Source: Massilia sp. IC2-278 (GTDB taxonomy: Bacteria; Pseudomonadota; Gammaproteobacteria; Burkholderiales; Burkholderiaceae_D). From it: 64,000 nt of DNA. Shown here piece after piece: positions 35,047 to 44,017 of the stretch (its first letter is position 1; each line of letters begins with the position of its first letter). The notes beneath the pieces are model-generated. The model was not told the DNA's origin. It did no database searches and worked only from the letters and a program-made list of their open reading frames with translations. A program made the position numbers and the translations under genes. The stretch covers positions 434,001 through 498,000 of the forward strand of contig NZ_JAJFES010000001.1 of NCBI RefSeq assembly GCF_020708045.1. Reading direction: 5' to 3'.

Positions 35047-35084
35047 AGCTTTTTGCAGAAAAGTTTTACCTAGATTCAACGAAC

Positions 35085-35100
35085 GGCTGATTATAGCCGA
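35085..35100 (-). promoter_or_regulatory. possible bamD promoter -10 in a small hairpin
   Basis: TATAAT (minus strand, 35095-35090) lies about 45 bp before the bamD start. It is enclosed by a CGGCT / AGCCG inverted repeat (35085-35100). The -35 region would fall at the start of rluD and is weak. Confidence 0.4.
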
Positions 35101-35110
35101 TGGGACTGAC

Positions 35111-36145
35111 GTGATATTAACTCCTGCGCCGAATTCGGCGGAATTGCCCCTGGACCCCGAGTTCGACGACGACATCGTTGCCGAGTTCCCTCCTGCGACC
35201 GGCATCGACCTTTCTCCAATCACCCTGCACCTGGACGCCGACGCCTGCGGCCAGCGCCTCGACAAGGTCGTCGCCGCGCTGGTGCCGCAGTTCTCGCGCA
35301 GCCGCCTGCAGCTGTGGTTCGAGGGCGGCCACGTGCTGGTCGACGGCAAGCCGGCACGCGGCAAGAACACCGCCTACGGCGACGAAACCGTGGTCGTCGA
35401 GCCGCAGCCGGCGCCCGAGGACACCGCCTTTGCGCCCGAAGAAATCGCCCTGAACATCGTTTATGAAGACGAGCACATCATGGTGATCAACAAGCCGGCC
35501 GGCCTGGTCGTGCACCCGGGCGCCGGCAACTGGTCGGGCACGCTGCTCAACGGCCTGCTGCACCATGCCCCGCAACTGGCCTCGGTGCCGCGCGCCGGCA
35601 TCGTGCACCGCCTCGACAAGGATACCAGCGGGTTGATGGTCGTCGGCAAGACCCTGGCCGCCCAGACCGACCTGGTGCGCCAATTGCAGGCGCGCACCGT
35701 GAAGCGCGAATACTTTGCGCTGGTGTGGGGCACGCCGAACCTGTCGGGCACCATCGATGCGCCGATGGGCCGTCACCCGAAGGACCGCGTCAAGATGGCG
35801 GTCTCGACCGGCATGGGCGCGAAACCGGCGATCACCCACTACGAGCGCGTGGCCGAGGGCATGCTGGACCGCCGTCCGGTCAGCCTGGTGCGCTGCTCGC
35901 TGGAAACCGGCCGCACCCACCAGATCCGCGTGCACATGCTGTCGATCGGCTTCGGCCTGGTCGGCGACTCGGTGTATGGCAAGACCCACCTGAGCCCGGT
36001 GTTCCACCGCCAGGCCCTGCAGGCGCGCCGTCTCGGCCTGGTGCACCCGGCCACGGGCGAGCACTGCGAATGGATCGTGCCGCTGGCCGCCGACTTTGCC
36101 GAACTGATCGCCCAGGCCGGCATCGAAGAACCGGAAGCCGTGTAA
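35111..36145 (+). CDS. rluD: 23S rRNA pseudouridine synthase RluD
   Basis: About 344 residues. An S4 RNA-binding domain (about 35-95, GQRLDKVVAALVPQFSRSRL) precedes the pseudouridine synthase catalytic domain. Catalytic Asp is in GIVHRLDKDTSGLMVV, and GRTHQIRVHM is the second family block. RluD modifies the helix 69 uridines (1911, 1915, 1917) needed for ribosome assembly. The GTG at 35111 is the best start in frame, with GGGA upstream. The next gene begins on the last base of its stop. Confidence 0.93.
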   Translation: MILTPAPNSAELPLDPEFDDDIVAEFPPATGIDLSPITLHLDADACGQRLDKVVAALVPQFSRSRLQLWFEGGHVLVDGKPARGKNTAYGDETVVVEPQPAPEDTAFAPEEIALNIVYEDEHIMVINKPAGLVVHPGAGNWSGTLLNGLLHHAPQLASVPRAGIVHRLDKDTSGLMVVGKTLAAQTDLVRQLQARTVKREYFALVWGTPNLSGTIDAPMGRHPKDRVKMAVSTGMGAKPAITHYERVAEGMLDRRPVSLVRCSLETGRTHQIRVHMLSIGFGLVGDSVYGKTHLSPVFHRQALQARRLGLVHPATGEHCEWIVPLAADFAELIAQAGIEEPEAV

Positions 36146-36921
36146 TGGACGCGGCCAGCCTGATCGTCCCGGAATGGCCGGATGCGCCGGCGAACATCGG
36201 CGCACTGGCCACCACGCGCGCCGGCGGCGTGTCGCAGGGGCCGTACGACGACGGCCTCGGCGGCGGCGGGCTGAACCTCGGCCTGCACGTCAACGACGAC
36301 CCGCAGGCTGTGGCCGAGAACCGCGCCCGCCTGCAGGCCTTATTGCCGGGCCGGCCGGCCTGGATTTCGCAGGTGCATGGCAACGGCGTGGTCGATGCGG
36401 CGACGGTCGGCCCGGACCAGCCGGTGCGCGTAGGTGACGCCAGCATTGCAGTGCAGCCGGGCGTGGTGTGCGCCATCCTCACCGCCGACTGCCTGCCGGT
36501 GCTGTTTGCCGACCGTGGCGGCAAGGTGGTGGGTGCGGCGCATGCCGGCTGGCGCGGCCTGGCCGGCGGAGTATTGGGAGAAACCCTGAAGGCGATGCGC
36601 GCGGCAGGGGCAGGGGAGATCACCGCCTGGATGGGGCCGGCGATCGGCCCGCTGGCCTTCGAGGTGGGGCAGGACGTGTTCGACAGTTTTGCCGCGGCCT
36701 TGCCGGGCGTGGACATCGGCTTTGCCTTCCGTCGCCAGCCTGAACTCGGCGGCAAGTACCTGGCCGATATCTTCGCGCTGGCGCGGCTGATGCTGGAACG
36801 CGATGGGGTGACCAGCATTGCCGGCGGCATCCATTGCACCGCCACCGAGCGCGACCGTTTTTATTCGTACCGCCGCGACGGCGTGACGGGGCGCCAGGCG
36901 AGTTTGATCTGGCTCAAGTGA
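36145..36921 (+). CDS. pgeF: PgeF/YfiH laccase-domain protein (multicopper polyphenol oxidase fold)
   Basis: A 258-residue DUF152 protein. The zinc-site residues are in SQVHGNGVVD, TADCLPVLFAD and AAHAGWRGLAGG (His, Cys, His). E. coli PgeF removes mis-incorporated L-Ser or Gly from UDP-MurNAc peptides, and homologues cleave purine nucleosides. The rluD-pgeF order, here with overlapping stop and start (TAATG), is conserved across many proteobacteria. Confidence 0.92.
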   Translation: MDAASLIVPEWPDAPANIGALATTRAGGVSQGPYDDGLGGGGLNLGLHVNDDPQAVAENRARLQALLPGRPAWISQVHGNGVVDAATVGPDQPVRVGDASIAVQPGVVCAILTADCLPVLFADRGGKVVGAAHAGWRGLAGGVLGETLKAMRAAGAGEITAWMGPAIGPLAFEVGQDVFDSFAAALPGVDIGFAFRRQPELGGKYLADIFALARLMLERDGVTSIAGGIHCTATERDRFYSYRRDGVTGRQASLIWLK

Positions 36922-36947
36922 GGCTGGCCGGCGTCATCAATACTCTG

Positions 36948-37301
36948 TCAGTCGCCGCCGCCTCCACCGCCACCATCGCCGCCGCAGTCACCGCCGCTGC
37001 CGCTGTCCGCACTGCCGCAGTGGCTGCTATGGCTGTTGTCGGAGGAGGGCAGGAAGAAGCCCGGGCTCGTCAACGGCACGCTGGCGTCGGCGCCGTCAGG
37101 CCGGGTTCCGGGCCTTGCTGTCGAGTAAGCCGATGCGTCGGCGCGACGCTGGCGCCGCTTTCCCGCCCCGGCGATATAAAAAAGTATAGACAAGGGCAAC
37201 ACGCAATAGCCGAAAAAAGTCATAATTCCGGCGATCACCGAGGTTTCGGTTGCCGCCATCAGGATGACGACATAGGCCCAGCCGACTGCAACGATCCACA
37301 T
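36948..37301 (-). CDS. small membrane protein with Gly-rich tail
   Basis: About 117 residues from the ATG at 37301, which has GGAG six bases upstream. Two membrane helices (about 3-22 and 25-45, MWIVAVGWAYVVILMAA first) are followed by a basic KRRQRR stop. A polar, low-complexity tail ends in Gly/Asp repeats with two Cys (HCGSADSGSGGDCGG). The tail is coded by GCC/ACC-type trinucleotides on the plus strand. Similar short proteins are common in Burkholderiales but have no assigned function. It is divergent from phaC with a 44-bp gap. Confidence 0.75.
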   Translation of the reverse strand: MWIVAVGWAYVVILMAATETSVIAGIMTFFGYCVLPLSILFYIAGAGKRRQRRADASAYSTARPGTRPDGADASVPLTSPGFFLPSSDNSHSSHCGSADSGSGGDCGGDGGGGGGGD

Positions 37302-37345
37302 GCTTTTCTCCAGTTGACCACCGATTCTAAACAACGGACGCCGAC

Positions 37346-39112
37346 ATGAACATGCCCGACCCCCACGCTTTTGCCGCTTCCTGGATGAACCAGCTGACCG
37401 ATCCGTCGGCCTGGCAAGGGTGGCTCAAGATGCCGGCCGTGAATGGCGCCCCTGCCAATCCGCTGAACGGCGCCGCGCTCGGCGCCAACCCGCTGGCCGG
37501 TATCCTGAAGGACTTTCAGGTTAGCATTGCGCCGGCCCGCCTGGAAACCTTGCGCCAGGACTATTTGCAGAAAGCCGGCAAACTCTGGCAAGAAATGATG
37601 CTCGGCAAAACCCCCGAGCTGCACGACCGCCGCTTCTCCGCTTCCGAATGGACGGCGAATCCCTTCTCGGCCTTCTCGGCCGCTTCCTACCTGCTGAACG
37701 CCGAGTTCATGCTGGCACTGGCCGATGCCGTCGAGGCGCCGCCGCGCGAACACCAGAAGATCCGCTTCGCGGTGCAGCAAATGGTCGACGCCATGTCGCC
37801 GGCGAACTTCCTGGCGACGAACCCGGAAGCGCAGAAGAAGATGCTCGACACCAAGGGCGAAAGCCTGAACCAGGGCTTGCAGAACATGCTGGCCGACATG
37901 CAGAAGGGCCGCATCTCGCAGTCCGACGAGTCGGCCTTCGAGGTCGGCGTAAACGTCGCCACCACACCGGGCCAGGTGGTCTACGAGAACGAACTGTTCC
38001 AGCTGATCCAGTACAGCCCGGCCACACCGACGGTGCGTGAAGTGCCGTTGCTGATGATCCCGCCCTGCATCAACAAGTTCTACATCCTCGATCTGCAGCC
38101 GGAAAATTCCGTGGTCCGCTACGTGGTGGAGCAGGGCAATACCGTGTTCATGGTGTCCTGGCGTAACCCGGACAAGTCCATGGGTGCGCTGGGCTGGGAC
38201 GACTACGTCGAGCGCGGCGCCATCGAGGCCATCGGCGTGGTGCGCGAGATCACCGGCCAGCCGAAGACCCACGTGTTCGGCTTCTGCGTCGGCGGCACGA
38301 TTGCCGCCAGTGCGCTGGCGGTGCTGGCGGCGCGCGGCCAGCAGCCGGCGGCCAGCCTCAGCTTGCTGACCACGCTGCTCGACTTCGACGACACCGGCGT
38401 GCTCGAAGTCTTCGTCGACGAAACCCAGGTGGCGCTGCGCGAGCAGAACCTGGCCAAGGGCGGCATCATGCCGGGCCGCGACCTGGCCACCACCTTCTCG
38501 GCCCTGCGCCCGAACGACCTGGTCTGGAACTACGTGCAGCAGAACTACCTGAAGGGCAAGACCCCGCCGGCCTTCGATCTGCTGTACTGGAACGCCGACA
38601 GCACCAACCTGCCGGGACCGATGTTCTGCTGGTACCTGCGCAACACCTACCTGGAAAACAAGCTCAAGCATCCAGGCAAGCTGACCGTCTGCGGCGAGCA
38701 GGTCGACCTGGGCCGCATTGACGCCCCGGTCTTCATCTACGGTTCGAAGGAAGACCACATCGTGCCCTGGACCGCCGCCTTTGCCTCGATGAATTTGCTG
38801 AACCCGAAAAAGGCCAAGGCGAACCGCTTCGTACTGGGGGCGTCGGGCCACATCGCCGGCGTGATCAACCCGGCCTCGAAGGGCAAGCGCAGTTACTGGG
38901 TGAATGAAAAGAACGGCAAGACCCGTCCGCGCACGCCGCAGGACTGGTTCGCCGGCGCGGTCGAGCACAAGGGCAGCTGGTGGCCGGAATGGGCCCGCTT
39001 CCTTCAGGAAAATGGCGGAGCGGAAGTGCCGGCGCCGGGCCAAGCCGGCAACGAGCAATACCTGCCATCCGAGCCGGCGCCGGGGCGTTACGTCAAGGTA
39101 CGTGCCGATTAA
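37346..39112 (+). CDS. phaC: class I poly(3-hydroxyalkanoate) synthase PhaC
   Basis: A 588-residue class I PHA synthase that polymerises (R)-3-hydroxyacyl-CoA on the storage granule. The lipase-like box is GFCVGG with catalytic Cys at about 314. The catalytic Asp is in YGSKEDHIVPW and the His in GASGHIAGVINP. The N-terminal 200 residues match the class I domain that binds granule partners. Length is typical. phaR lies 170 bp downstream on the same strand, with dyads in the gap, but phaA and phaB are not in the window. Confidence 0.95.
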   Translation: MNMPDPHAFAASWMNQLTDPSAWQGWLKMPAVNGAPANPLNGAALGANPLAGILKDFQVSIAPARLETLRQDYLQKAGKLWQEMMLGKTPELHDRRFSASEWTANPFSAFSAASYLLNAEFMLALADAVEAPPREHQKIRFAVQQMVDAMSPANFLATNPEAQKKMLDTKGESLNQGLQNMLADMQKGRISQSDESAFEVGVNVATTPGQVVYENELFQLIQYSPATPTVREVPLLMIPPCINKFYILDLQPENSVVRYVVEQGNTVFMVSWRNPDKSMGALGWDDYVERGAIEAIGVVREITGQPKTHVFGFCVGGTIAASALAVLAARGQQPAASLSLLTTLLDFDDTGVLEVFVDETQVALREQNLAKGGIMPGRDLATTFSALRPNDLVWNYVQQNYLKGKTPPAFDLLYWNADSTNLPGPMFCWYLRNTYLENKLKHPGKLTVCGEQVDLGRIDAPVFIYGSKEDHIVPWTAAFASMNLLNPKKAKANRFVLGASGHIAGVINPASKGKRSYWVNEKNGKTRPRTPQDWFAGAVEHKGSWWPEWARFLQENGGAEVPAPGQAGNEQYLPSEPAPGRYVKVRAD

Positions 39113-39172
39113 GCAGATACAGATGAGCGTGCGGGTATTGCTTAGAAATAAATTGGGTGGTAAAACCATTAA

Positions 39173-39206
39173 TTGCTGCACCTGCACCAACAATCGCGGA
39201 TTGTTG
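39173..39206. promoter_or_regulatory. dyads between phaC and phaR, possible operator
   Basis: TTGCTGCA at 39173-39180 and TGCACCAA at 39183-39190 form an imperfect dyad. CAACAATC at 39188-39195 and GATTGTTG at 39199-39206 form a perfect 8-bp dyad with a three-base centre. The first resembles the TGC-rich sites bound by PhaR-type repressors. No T-run follows, so it is not a terminator. Autoregulation of phaR is inferred, not shown. Confidence 0.4.
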
Positions 39207-39281
39207 ATCCTGTAGAGCAATACGGAGACAGCAGGAACCGGTGCATACCGGCTGTATGGTCATCATTCAAAAGCGGGGCCG

Positions 39282-39872
39282 ATGAAGCCTGCGCAACACA
39301 TGGAACTTGAGATGAGTAGTGCAAAAAACAGTACTGAACGCCTGATCAAGAAATACCCGAACCGTCGTCTGTACGACACCCAGACCAGCTCCTACATCAC
39401 CCTGACGGATGTGAAGCAGCTGGTGCTGGATGCCGACGAGTTCACCGTGGTGGACGCCAAGTCGAACGAGGACCTGACGCGCAGCATCCTGCTGCAGATC
39501 ATCCTCGAAGAGGAAGCGAACGGCGTGCCGATGTTCTCGAGCTCGGTGCTGGCCCAGATCATCCGCTACTACGGCCACGCGATGCAGGGCATGATGGGGT
39601 CTTACCTGGAAAAGAATGTCCAGGCGTTCACCGACATCCAGAACAAGTTCACCAGCAACGCCGCCGGCGCGTTGGAAGGCAAGCCCTTCAGCCCGGAAAT
39701 GTGGACCCAGTTCATGAACGTCCAGGGCCCGATGATGCAGGGCATGATGAACAACTACATCGACCAGAGCAAGAATTTGTTCGTGCAGATGCAGGAGCAG
39801 ATGCAGAACCAGAGCAAGGCCCTGTTCAGCGCCTTCCCGTTCCCGCCGGTGCCGCCCACCGATAAGAAGTAG
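39282..39872 (+). CDS. phaR: polyhydroxyalkanoate synthesis repressor PhaR
   Basis: Up to 196 residues. The N-terminal PHB/PHA accumulation regulator domain reads LIKKYPNRRLYDTQTSSYI and binds DNA. The rest is Met/Gln-rich and amphipathic (MMQGMMNNYIDQSKNLFVQM), the part thought to bind PHA granules or PHA. PhaR represses phasin and its own gene until polymer appears and titrates it. Start codons at 39282, 39300 and 39312 are all in frame; the family usually begins near the last (MSSAKN). Confidence 0.93.
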   Translation: MKPAQHMELEMSSAKNSTERLIKKYPNRRLYDTQTSSYITLTDVKQLVLDADEFTVVDAKSNEDLTRSILLQIILEEEANGVPMFSSSVLAQIIRYYGHAMQGMMGSYLEKNVQAFTDIQNKFTSNAAGALEGKPFSPEMWTQFMNVQGPMMQGMMNNYIDQSKNLFVQMQEQMQNQSKALFSAFPFPPVPPTDKK

Positions 39873-39920
39873 GGTGGGTTCGTCATCGATGCCCCCGGCA
39901 TCAATGACCCCACCGTTTCT
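39873..39920 (+). terminator. hairpin after phaR, probable terminator
   Basis: A long imperfect hairpin starts right after the phaR stop. GTCAT-c-GATGCC (39882-39893) pairs with GGCATC-a-ATGAC (39897-39908), closed outside by GGTGG and CCACC, and followed by GTTTCT. A second perfect 12-bp inverted repeat (39925-39936 / 39948-39959, core GCGCATCGTT) follows without a T-run. Either could end the phaC-phaR transcript. Confidence 0.5.
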
Positions 39921-40007
39921 GAACCGGCGCATCGTTACCCGAACGGCAACGATGCGCCGCGCAACAACACCTCCGCCCCACGACGGACGGCAAAAACGGC
40001 CCCCCGG

Positions 40008-40036
40008 TTTTCCGGGAGCGCCGCTTCGGGTACAAT
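40008..40036 (+). promoter_or_regulatory. possible rimO promoter
   Basis: TACAAT at 40031-40036 with TTTTCC at 40008-40013, spacer 17 bp, ends 34 bases before the rimO ATG. The -10 is good and the -35 only fair. No clear ribosome-binding site precedes the ATG. Confidence 0.45.
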
Positions 40037-40070
40037 CGCGGATTGCCCAGAACATTTGCCGTCCTTCTCC

Positions 40071-41480
40071 ATGACCGAACTCCGTCGTAATCCTCTCCCC
40101 ACCAGTATCGATGCTGTCACCGGCGCCGCCGTTGCCCCGAAGGTCGGCTTCGTTTCGCTCGGCTGCCCGAAGGCGCTGGTCGACTCCGAGCAGATCCTGA
40201 CCCAGCTGCGTGCCGAGGGCTACCAGACCGCCAAGTCCTACGACGGCGCCGACCTGGTGATCGTCAACACCTGCGGCTTCATCGATGCCGCGGTGCAGGA
40301 GTCGCTCGACGCCATCGGTGAGGCTCTGGCCGAGAACGGCAAAGTGATCGTCACCGGCTGCCTGGGCGCGAAGAAGGATGCCGCGGGCCAGGACATCATC
40401 ACCAAGGTGCACCCGAAGGTGCTGGCCGTGACCGGTCCGCACGCCGTGGCCGAAGTCATGAACTCGGTCCACACCCACCTGCCGAAGCCGCACGATCCCT
40501 TCATCGACCTGGTGCCGGACCACGGCGTCAAGCTGACCCCGAAGCACTACGCCTACCTGAAGATTTCCGAAGGCTGCAACCACCGCTGCAGCTTCTGCAT
40601 CATCCCGTCGATGCGCGGCGACCTGGTCTCGCGCCCGATCCACGAAGTGCTGACCGAAGCGGAAAACCTGTTCAAGGCCGGCGTCAAGGAACTGCTGGTC
40701 ATTTCGCAGGATACCTCGGCCTACGGCGTGGACGTGAAGTTCCGCACCGGCTTCTGGAACGGCCGCCCGGTCAAGACCCACATGACCCAGCTGGTGGAAG
40801 CCCTGGGCCAGCTGGCGCGCCAGTACGACGCTTGGGTGCGCCTGCACTACGTCTACCCGTATCCGCACGTCGACCAGGCGATCCCGCTGATGGGCGATGG
40901 CCACGTGCTGCCTTATCTCGACATCCCGATGCAGCACGCGCACCCGGACGTCCTGAAACGCATGAAGCGTCCGGCCAGCGGCGAAAAGAACCTGGACCGC
41001 ATCCTTGCCTGGCGCAAGATGAACCCGGACCTGACGATCCGCTCGACTTTCATCGCCGGCTTCCCGGGCGAAACCGAAGCCGAGTTCGAGTACCTGCTGG
41101 ACTTCCTGCGCGAAGCGCAGATCGACCGCCTGGGCTGCTTCGCCTACTCGCCGGTGGAAGGCGCGACCGCCAACCTGCTGGACAACCCTGTGCCGGAAGA
41201 AGTGCGCGAAGAACGCCGCGCGCGCGTCATGCTGCTGCAGGAAGAAATCTCCGCCAAGCGCCTGCAGGCGAAAGTCGGCAAGACCATGCGTGTGATCATC
41301 GACGAAGTCAATCCGCGCGAAGCCATCGGCAGGTCGAGCGCCGACGCCCCGGAAATCGACGGCGTCGTCCACATCAAGCGCTCGCTGGTGCCCGGCAAGA
41401 CCAAGCTCGCCGTCGGCCAGTTCGCCGACGTCGTCATCACCAAGGCCGACGCCCACGACCTGTGGGCCAGCGTCGCGTAA
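40071..41480 (+). CDS. rimO: ribosomal protein S12 methylthiotransferase RimO
   Basis: A 469-residue radical SAM enzyme that methylthiolates the conserved Asp of ribosomal protein S12. The N-terminal UPF0004 domain has three cluster Cys ([29 protein letters not shown]). The radical SAM motif CNHRCSFC follows at about 165-172. A TRAM domain closes the C-terminus ([19 protein letters not shown]). Length is slightly above E. coli RimO because of a 20-residue N-terminal extension and a loop near [12 protein letters not shown]. No MiaB-type isopentenyl-tRNA features are seen. Confidence 0.94.
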   Translation: MTELRRNPLPTSIDAVTGAAVAPKVGFVSLGCPKALVDSEQILTQLRAEGYQTAKSYDGADLVIVNTCGFIDAAVQESLDAIGEALAENGKVIVTGCLGAKKDAAGQDIITKVHPKVLAVTGPHAVAEVMNSVHTHLPKPHDPFIDLVPDHGVKLTPKHYAYLKISEGCNHRCSFCIIPSMRGDLVSRPIHEVLTEAENLFKAGVKELLVISQDTSAYGVDVKFRTGFWNGRPVKTHMTQLVEALGQLARQYDAWVRLHYVYPYPHVDQAIPLMGDGHVLPYLDIPMQHAHPDVLKRMKRPASGEKNLDRILAWRKMNPDLTIRSTFIAGFPGETEAEFEYLLDFLREAQIDRLGCFAYSPVEGATANLLDNPVPEEVREERRARVMLLQEEISAKRLQAKVGKTMRVIIDEVNPREAIGRSSADAPEIDGVVHIKRSLVPGKTKLAVGQFADVVITKADAHDLWASVA

Positions 41481-41518
41481 ATGATCGCCAAGCCGGGCCC
41501 GGAAATGCGCCCGGTTTT

Positions 41519-41552
41519 CGTAGGGTGGACACCTGTGTCCACGCCGTGTAGC
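41519..41552 (+). repeat. single REP-like palindrome (unit E)
   Basis: A forward copy of the repeat family with stem GTGGACAC / GTGTCCAC and loop CT. It stands without a partner just after rimO. The 3' end reads CGCCGTGTAGC instead of CGCGGTA. Confidence 0.75.
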
Positions 41553-41560
41553 ACCTTAAT

Positions 41561-41597
41561 AATGCCGGCCCCTGTTAGCACCAACAGCGCCGGCATT
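41561..41597. promoter_or_regulatory. long hairpin upstream of metC
   Basis: AATGCCGGC (41561-41569) pairs with GCCGGCATT (41589-41597), and inside CTGTT pairs with AACAG around a six-base loop. It ends 34 bases before the metC ATG and has no T-run. It may act on the rimO 3' end or on metC expression. Confidence 0.5.
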
Positions 41598-41631
41598 GTC
41601 ATATCCAGCATCCGATAGCGAAAGGGCCCCC

Positions 41632-42795
41632 ATGACCAAGAAGTCCCTCCAGACCACCCTGATCCACACCGACTACACCGCGCCGCCCGGCTTCGACGCC
41701 TACCCACCCGGCATCCACCGCGCTTCCACCGTCCTGTTCGAAAACGTCGCCGCCCTCCGTTCCGGCGACTGGAAAAACAAGACCGCTTACACCTACGGCC
41801 TGCACGGCACGCCCACCACCTTCACCCTGGAAGCGCGCCTGGCCGAAATCGAAGGCGGCACGCACTGCCTGCTCGCCCCCTCCGGCCTGTCCGCGATCTC
41901 GATGGTCGACTTCGCCTTCCTGAAAAGCGGCGACGACGTCCTCCTGCCCGACAACGTCTACAACCCCAACCGCGAACTGGGCCGCTGGCTGCAACAGGAC
42001 TTCGGCATCACCGCGCGCTACTACGACCCCATGGTCGGCGCCGGCATCCGTGAACTGATCCAGCCGAACACCAGGCTGATCTGGACCGAAGCCCCCGGCT
42101 CGGTCTCGATGGAAGTGCCCGACCTGCGCGCCATCTGCGCCGCCGCCCACGAACAGGGCGTGCTGGTGGCGCTCGACAACACCTGGTCCGCCGGCCTGGC
42201 CCTGCGCGGCTTCGACCTCGGCGTCGACATCGTCATGCATGCGCTGACCAAGTACCAGTCGGGCGGCTCGGACCTGCTGATGGGCACCGTCATCACGCGC
42301 GACCGCGCCGTGCACGACAGGCTGGCCACCGCGCACATGCGCCTCGGCCTGGGAGTCAGCCCGGACGACGCCTACCTGATCATGCGCGGCCTGCCGACCA
42401 TGAAGCTGCGCTTCGAGGCCCATGACCGGGCCGCGCGCAAGGTGGCGGCATGGCTGAAGGCGCGGCCGGAGATCGTGCGCGTGCTGCACCCGGCCTTCGA
42501 GGAATGCCCGGGGCATGAGAACTGGAAGCGCGACTTTACCGGCGCGGGCGGGCTGTTCTCGGTGATCTTCGACGAGCGGTATGCCGAGGAGCAGACGGAC
42601 CGCTTTGTCGATTCGCTGGAACTGTTCGGGCTGGGTTACAGCTGGGGCGGGGCGAACAGCCTGGTGGTGCCGTACAAGATGGCGGCGATTCGGCGCGACT
42701 GGCAGGAGAAGGGGACGCTGGTGCGCTTCAATATCGGGCTGGAAGAGCCGGATGACTTGATTGCGGATATTGAGCGGGCGCTCGGGATGCTGTGA
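41632..42795 (+). CDS. metC: cystathionine beta-lyase
   Basis: A 387-residue Cys/Met metabolism PLP enzyme. Tyr of the GLHGTPTTFTLE loop, PLP-anchoring Lys in VMHALTKYQSGGSD, and GLGYSWGGANSL near the C-terminus fit cystathionine beta-lyase (MetC), which makes homocysteine from cystathionine. Gamma-synthase or gamma-lyase relatives are less likely because of the SWGG motif. AAAGGG lies before the ATG at 41632. Confidence 0.88.
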   Translation: MTKKSLQTTLIHTDYTAPPGFDAYPPGIHRASTVLFENVAALRSGDWKNKTAYTYGLHGTPTTFTLEARLAEIEGGTHCLLAPSGLSAISMVDFAFLKSGDDVLLPDNVYNPNRELGRWLQQDFGITARYYDPMVGAGIRELIQPNTRLIWTEAPGSVSMEVPDLRAICAAAHEQGVLVALDNTWSAGLALRGFDLGVDIVMHALTKYQSGGSDLLMGTVITRDRAVHDRLATAHMRLGLGVSPDDAYLIMRGLPTMKLRFEAHDRAARKVAAWLKARPEIVRVLHPAFEECPGHENWKRDFTGAGGLFSVIFDERYAEEQTDRFVDSLELFGLGYSWGGANSLVVPYKMAAIRRDWQEKGTLVRFNIGLEEPDDLIADIERALGML

Positions 42796-42844
42796 TGCTG
42801 GCGTTGTCGGCTCCGATGGCGCCGATGCTGCGCTGATGGGGCGA

Positions 42845-42917
42845 CCGCGTGGACACAGGTGTCCACCCTACAAAGGCGGGTTTCGTAGGGTGGACACCTG
42901 TGTCCACGCGGTACGGC
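42845..42917. repeat. close inverted pair of REP-like palindromes, pair F/G
   Basis: The 177-bp gap between the convergent metC and cheV genes holds a reverse unit (42845-42871) and a forward unit (42884-42917) only 12 bp apart. Both have the GTGGACAC / GTGTCCAC stem with identical loops. Unlike pairs A/B, C/D and I/J, the GTAGGG ends point inward. Confidence 0.85.
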
Positions 42918-42972
42918 GCTTCAACAGTCGAAACGCCACCGGGACGCTCGCAAACGTCCCGACCAACAAAAA

Positions 42973-43932
42973 TTACTGCTTCAACACCCGCCGCAAAGTC
43001 GTCGCCAGATCCTCCGCCGAGAACTTGGCCACATACGCATCCGCCCCCACGTTCTTGACGTGTTCCTCGTTCGTCGTCCCCGACAGCGACGAGTGGATCA
43101 CCACCGGGATATTCCCGAAACGCGCATTCTTCTTCACGTTGCGGGTGAGCGTGAAGCCATCCATCTCCGGCATCTCGAGGTCGGTCAGCACCAGGGCCAC
43201 CTTGTCGTTGATGCTCTTGCCTTCGGCTTCGGCCTGGGCGGCGATGCTGTTGAGCTGGTCCCAGCATTCCTTGCCGCTCTTGGTCATCACGTAGGGCAGG
43301 CCCATCGCATCCAGGCCCTGCTCGATGAGGGCCCGCGCCACCACCGAATCGTCGGCCGCCAGCACGATCGAGCCGGGCTTGATCTGGATGCGCGCACCGA
43401 CCGCCTGCTGGCTGATGTCCGGGCCGGAATCCGGGTTCATGTTGCGCAGGATGGTTTCCACGTCGAGCACCTGGGCCAGGCGGCCCGGTTCGCCGTTTTC
43501 GCCATCGAGGCGGGCGATGCTGGTGACCATGCCGCTGCCGGCGCTCTTCTCGGCCGACATCACCTGGCTCCAGTCCAGGCGCACGATTTCCTCGACGCTC
43601 TCGACGGCAAAGGCCTGGGTGGTGCGCGCGAATTCGGTCACCAGCATGATGTTCAGGCCGGTCTTCGGCTTGACGCCGGCAATCGCCGGCAAGTCCAGCA
43701 CCTGGATGATCTGGCCGCGCAGGTTGACCACGCCCAGCACGTGCGGCGGCGAACCGGCCACCGCGGTGATCGCCGGCATGGCGACGATCTCGCGGATCTT
43801 GAAGACGTTAATGCCGAACAGTTCGCTGCGCTCGCCATGCTCGTCGCCGCCGAGGCGGAACAGCAGCAGTTCGAATTTGTTGGTGCCCGTGAGGTTGCTG
43901 CGTTCGTCGACTTCCTGCTGTACCGATTTCAT
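42973..43932 (-). CDS. cheV: chemotaxis protein CheV
   Basis: A 319-residue protein with an N-terminal CheW domain (about 15-165, FGINVFKIREIV, VVNLRGQIIQVLDLP) and a C-terminal receiver domain. The receiver has an acidic pair in LAADDS and phospho-acceptor Asp in LVLTDLEMPEMDGF, with Lys in VAKFSAED. CheV couples chemoreceptors to CheA and may buffer phosphate. The start at 43932 has AGGG seven bases upstream. No other che genes are nearby, so it is an orphan copy. Confidence 0.93.
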   Translation of the reverse strand: MKSVQQEVDERSNLTGTNKFELLLFRLGGDEHGERSELFGINVFKIREIVAMPAITAVAGSPPHVLGVVNLRGQIIQVLDLPAIAGVKPKTGLNIMLVTEFARTTQAFAVESVEEIVRLDWSQVMSAEKSAGSGMVTSIARLDGENGEPGRLAQVLDVETILRNMNPDSGPDISQQAVGARIQIKPGSIVLAADDSVVARALIEQGLDAMGLPYVMTKSGKECWDQLNSIAAQAEAEGKSINDKVALVLTDLEMPEMDGFTLTRNVKKNARFGNIPVVIHSSLSGTTNEEHVKNVGADAYVAKFSAEDLATTLRRVLKQ

Positions 43933-44017
43933 GTTTCGCCCTGGAGAGTATTGATGCCTGTTGATGCCACTGGGCAATCATTCTAGCTGCGAATTGCTGA
44001 AAAGCGTAAAGACGTCG

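Noticed and set aside
39925-39959. The perfect 12-bp inverted repeat after phaR as a rho-independent terminator on its own
   Set aside because: It has an 11-base loop and no T-run on either side; it is mentioned only with the hairpin before it.
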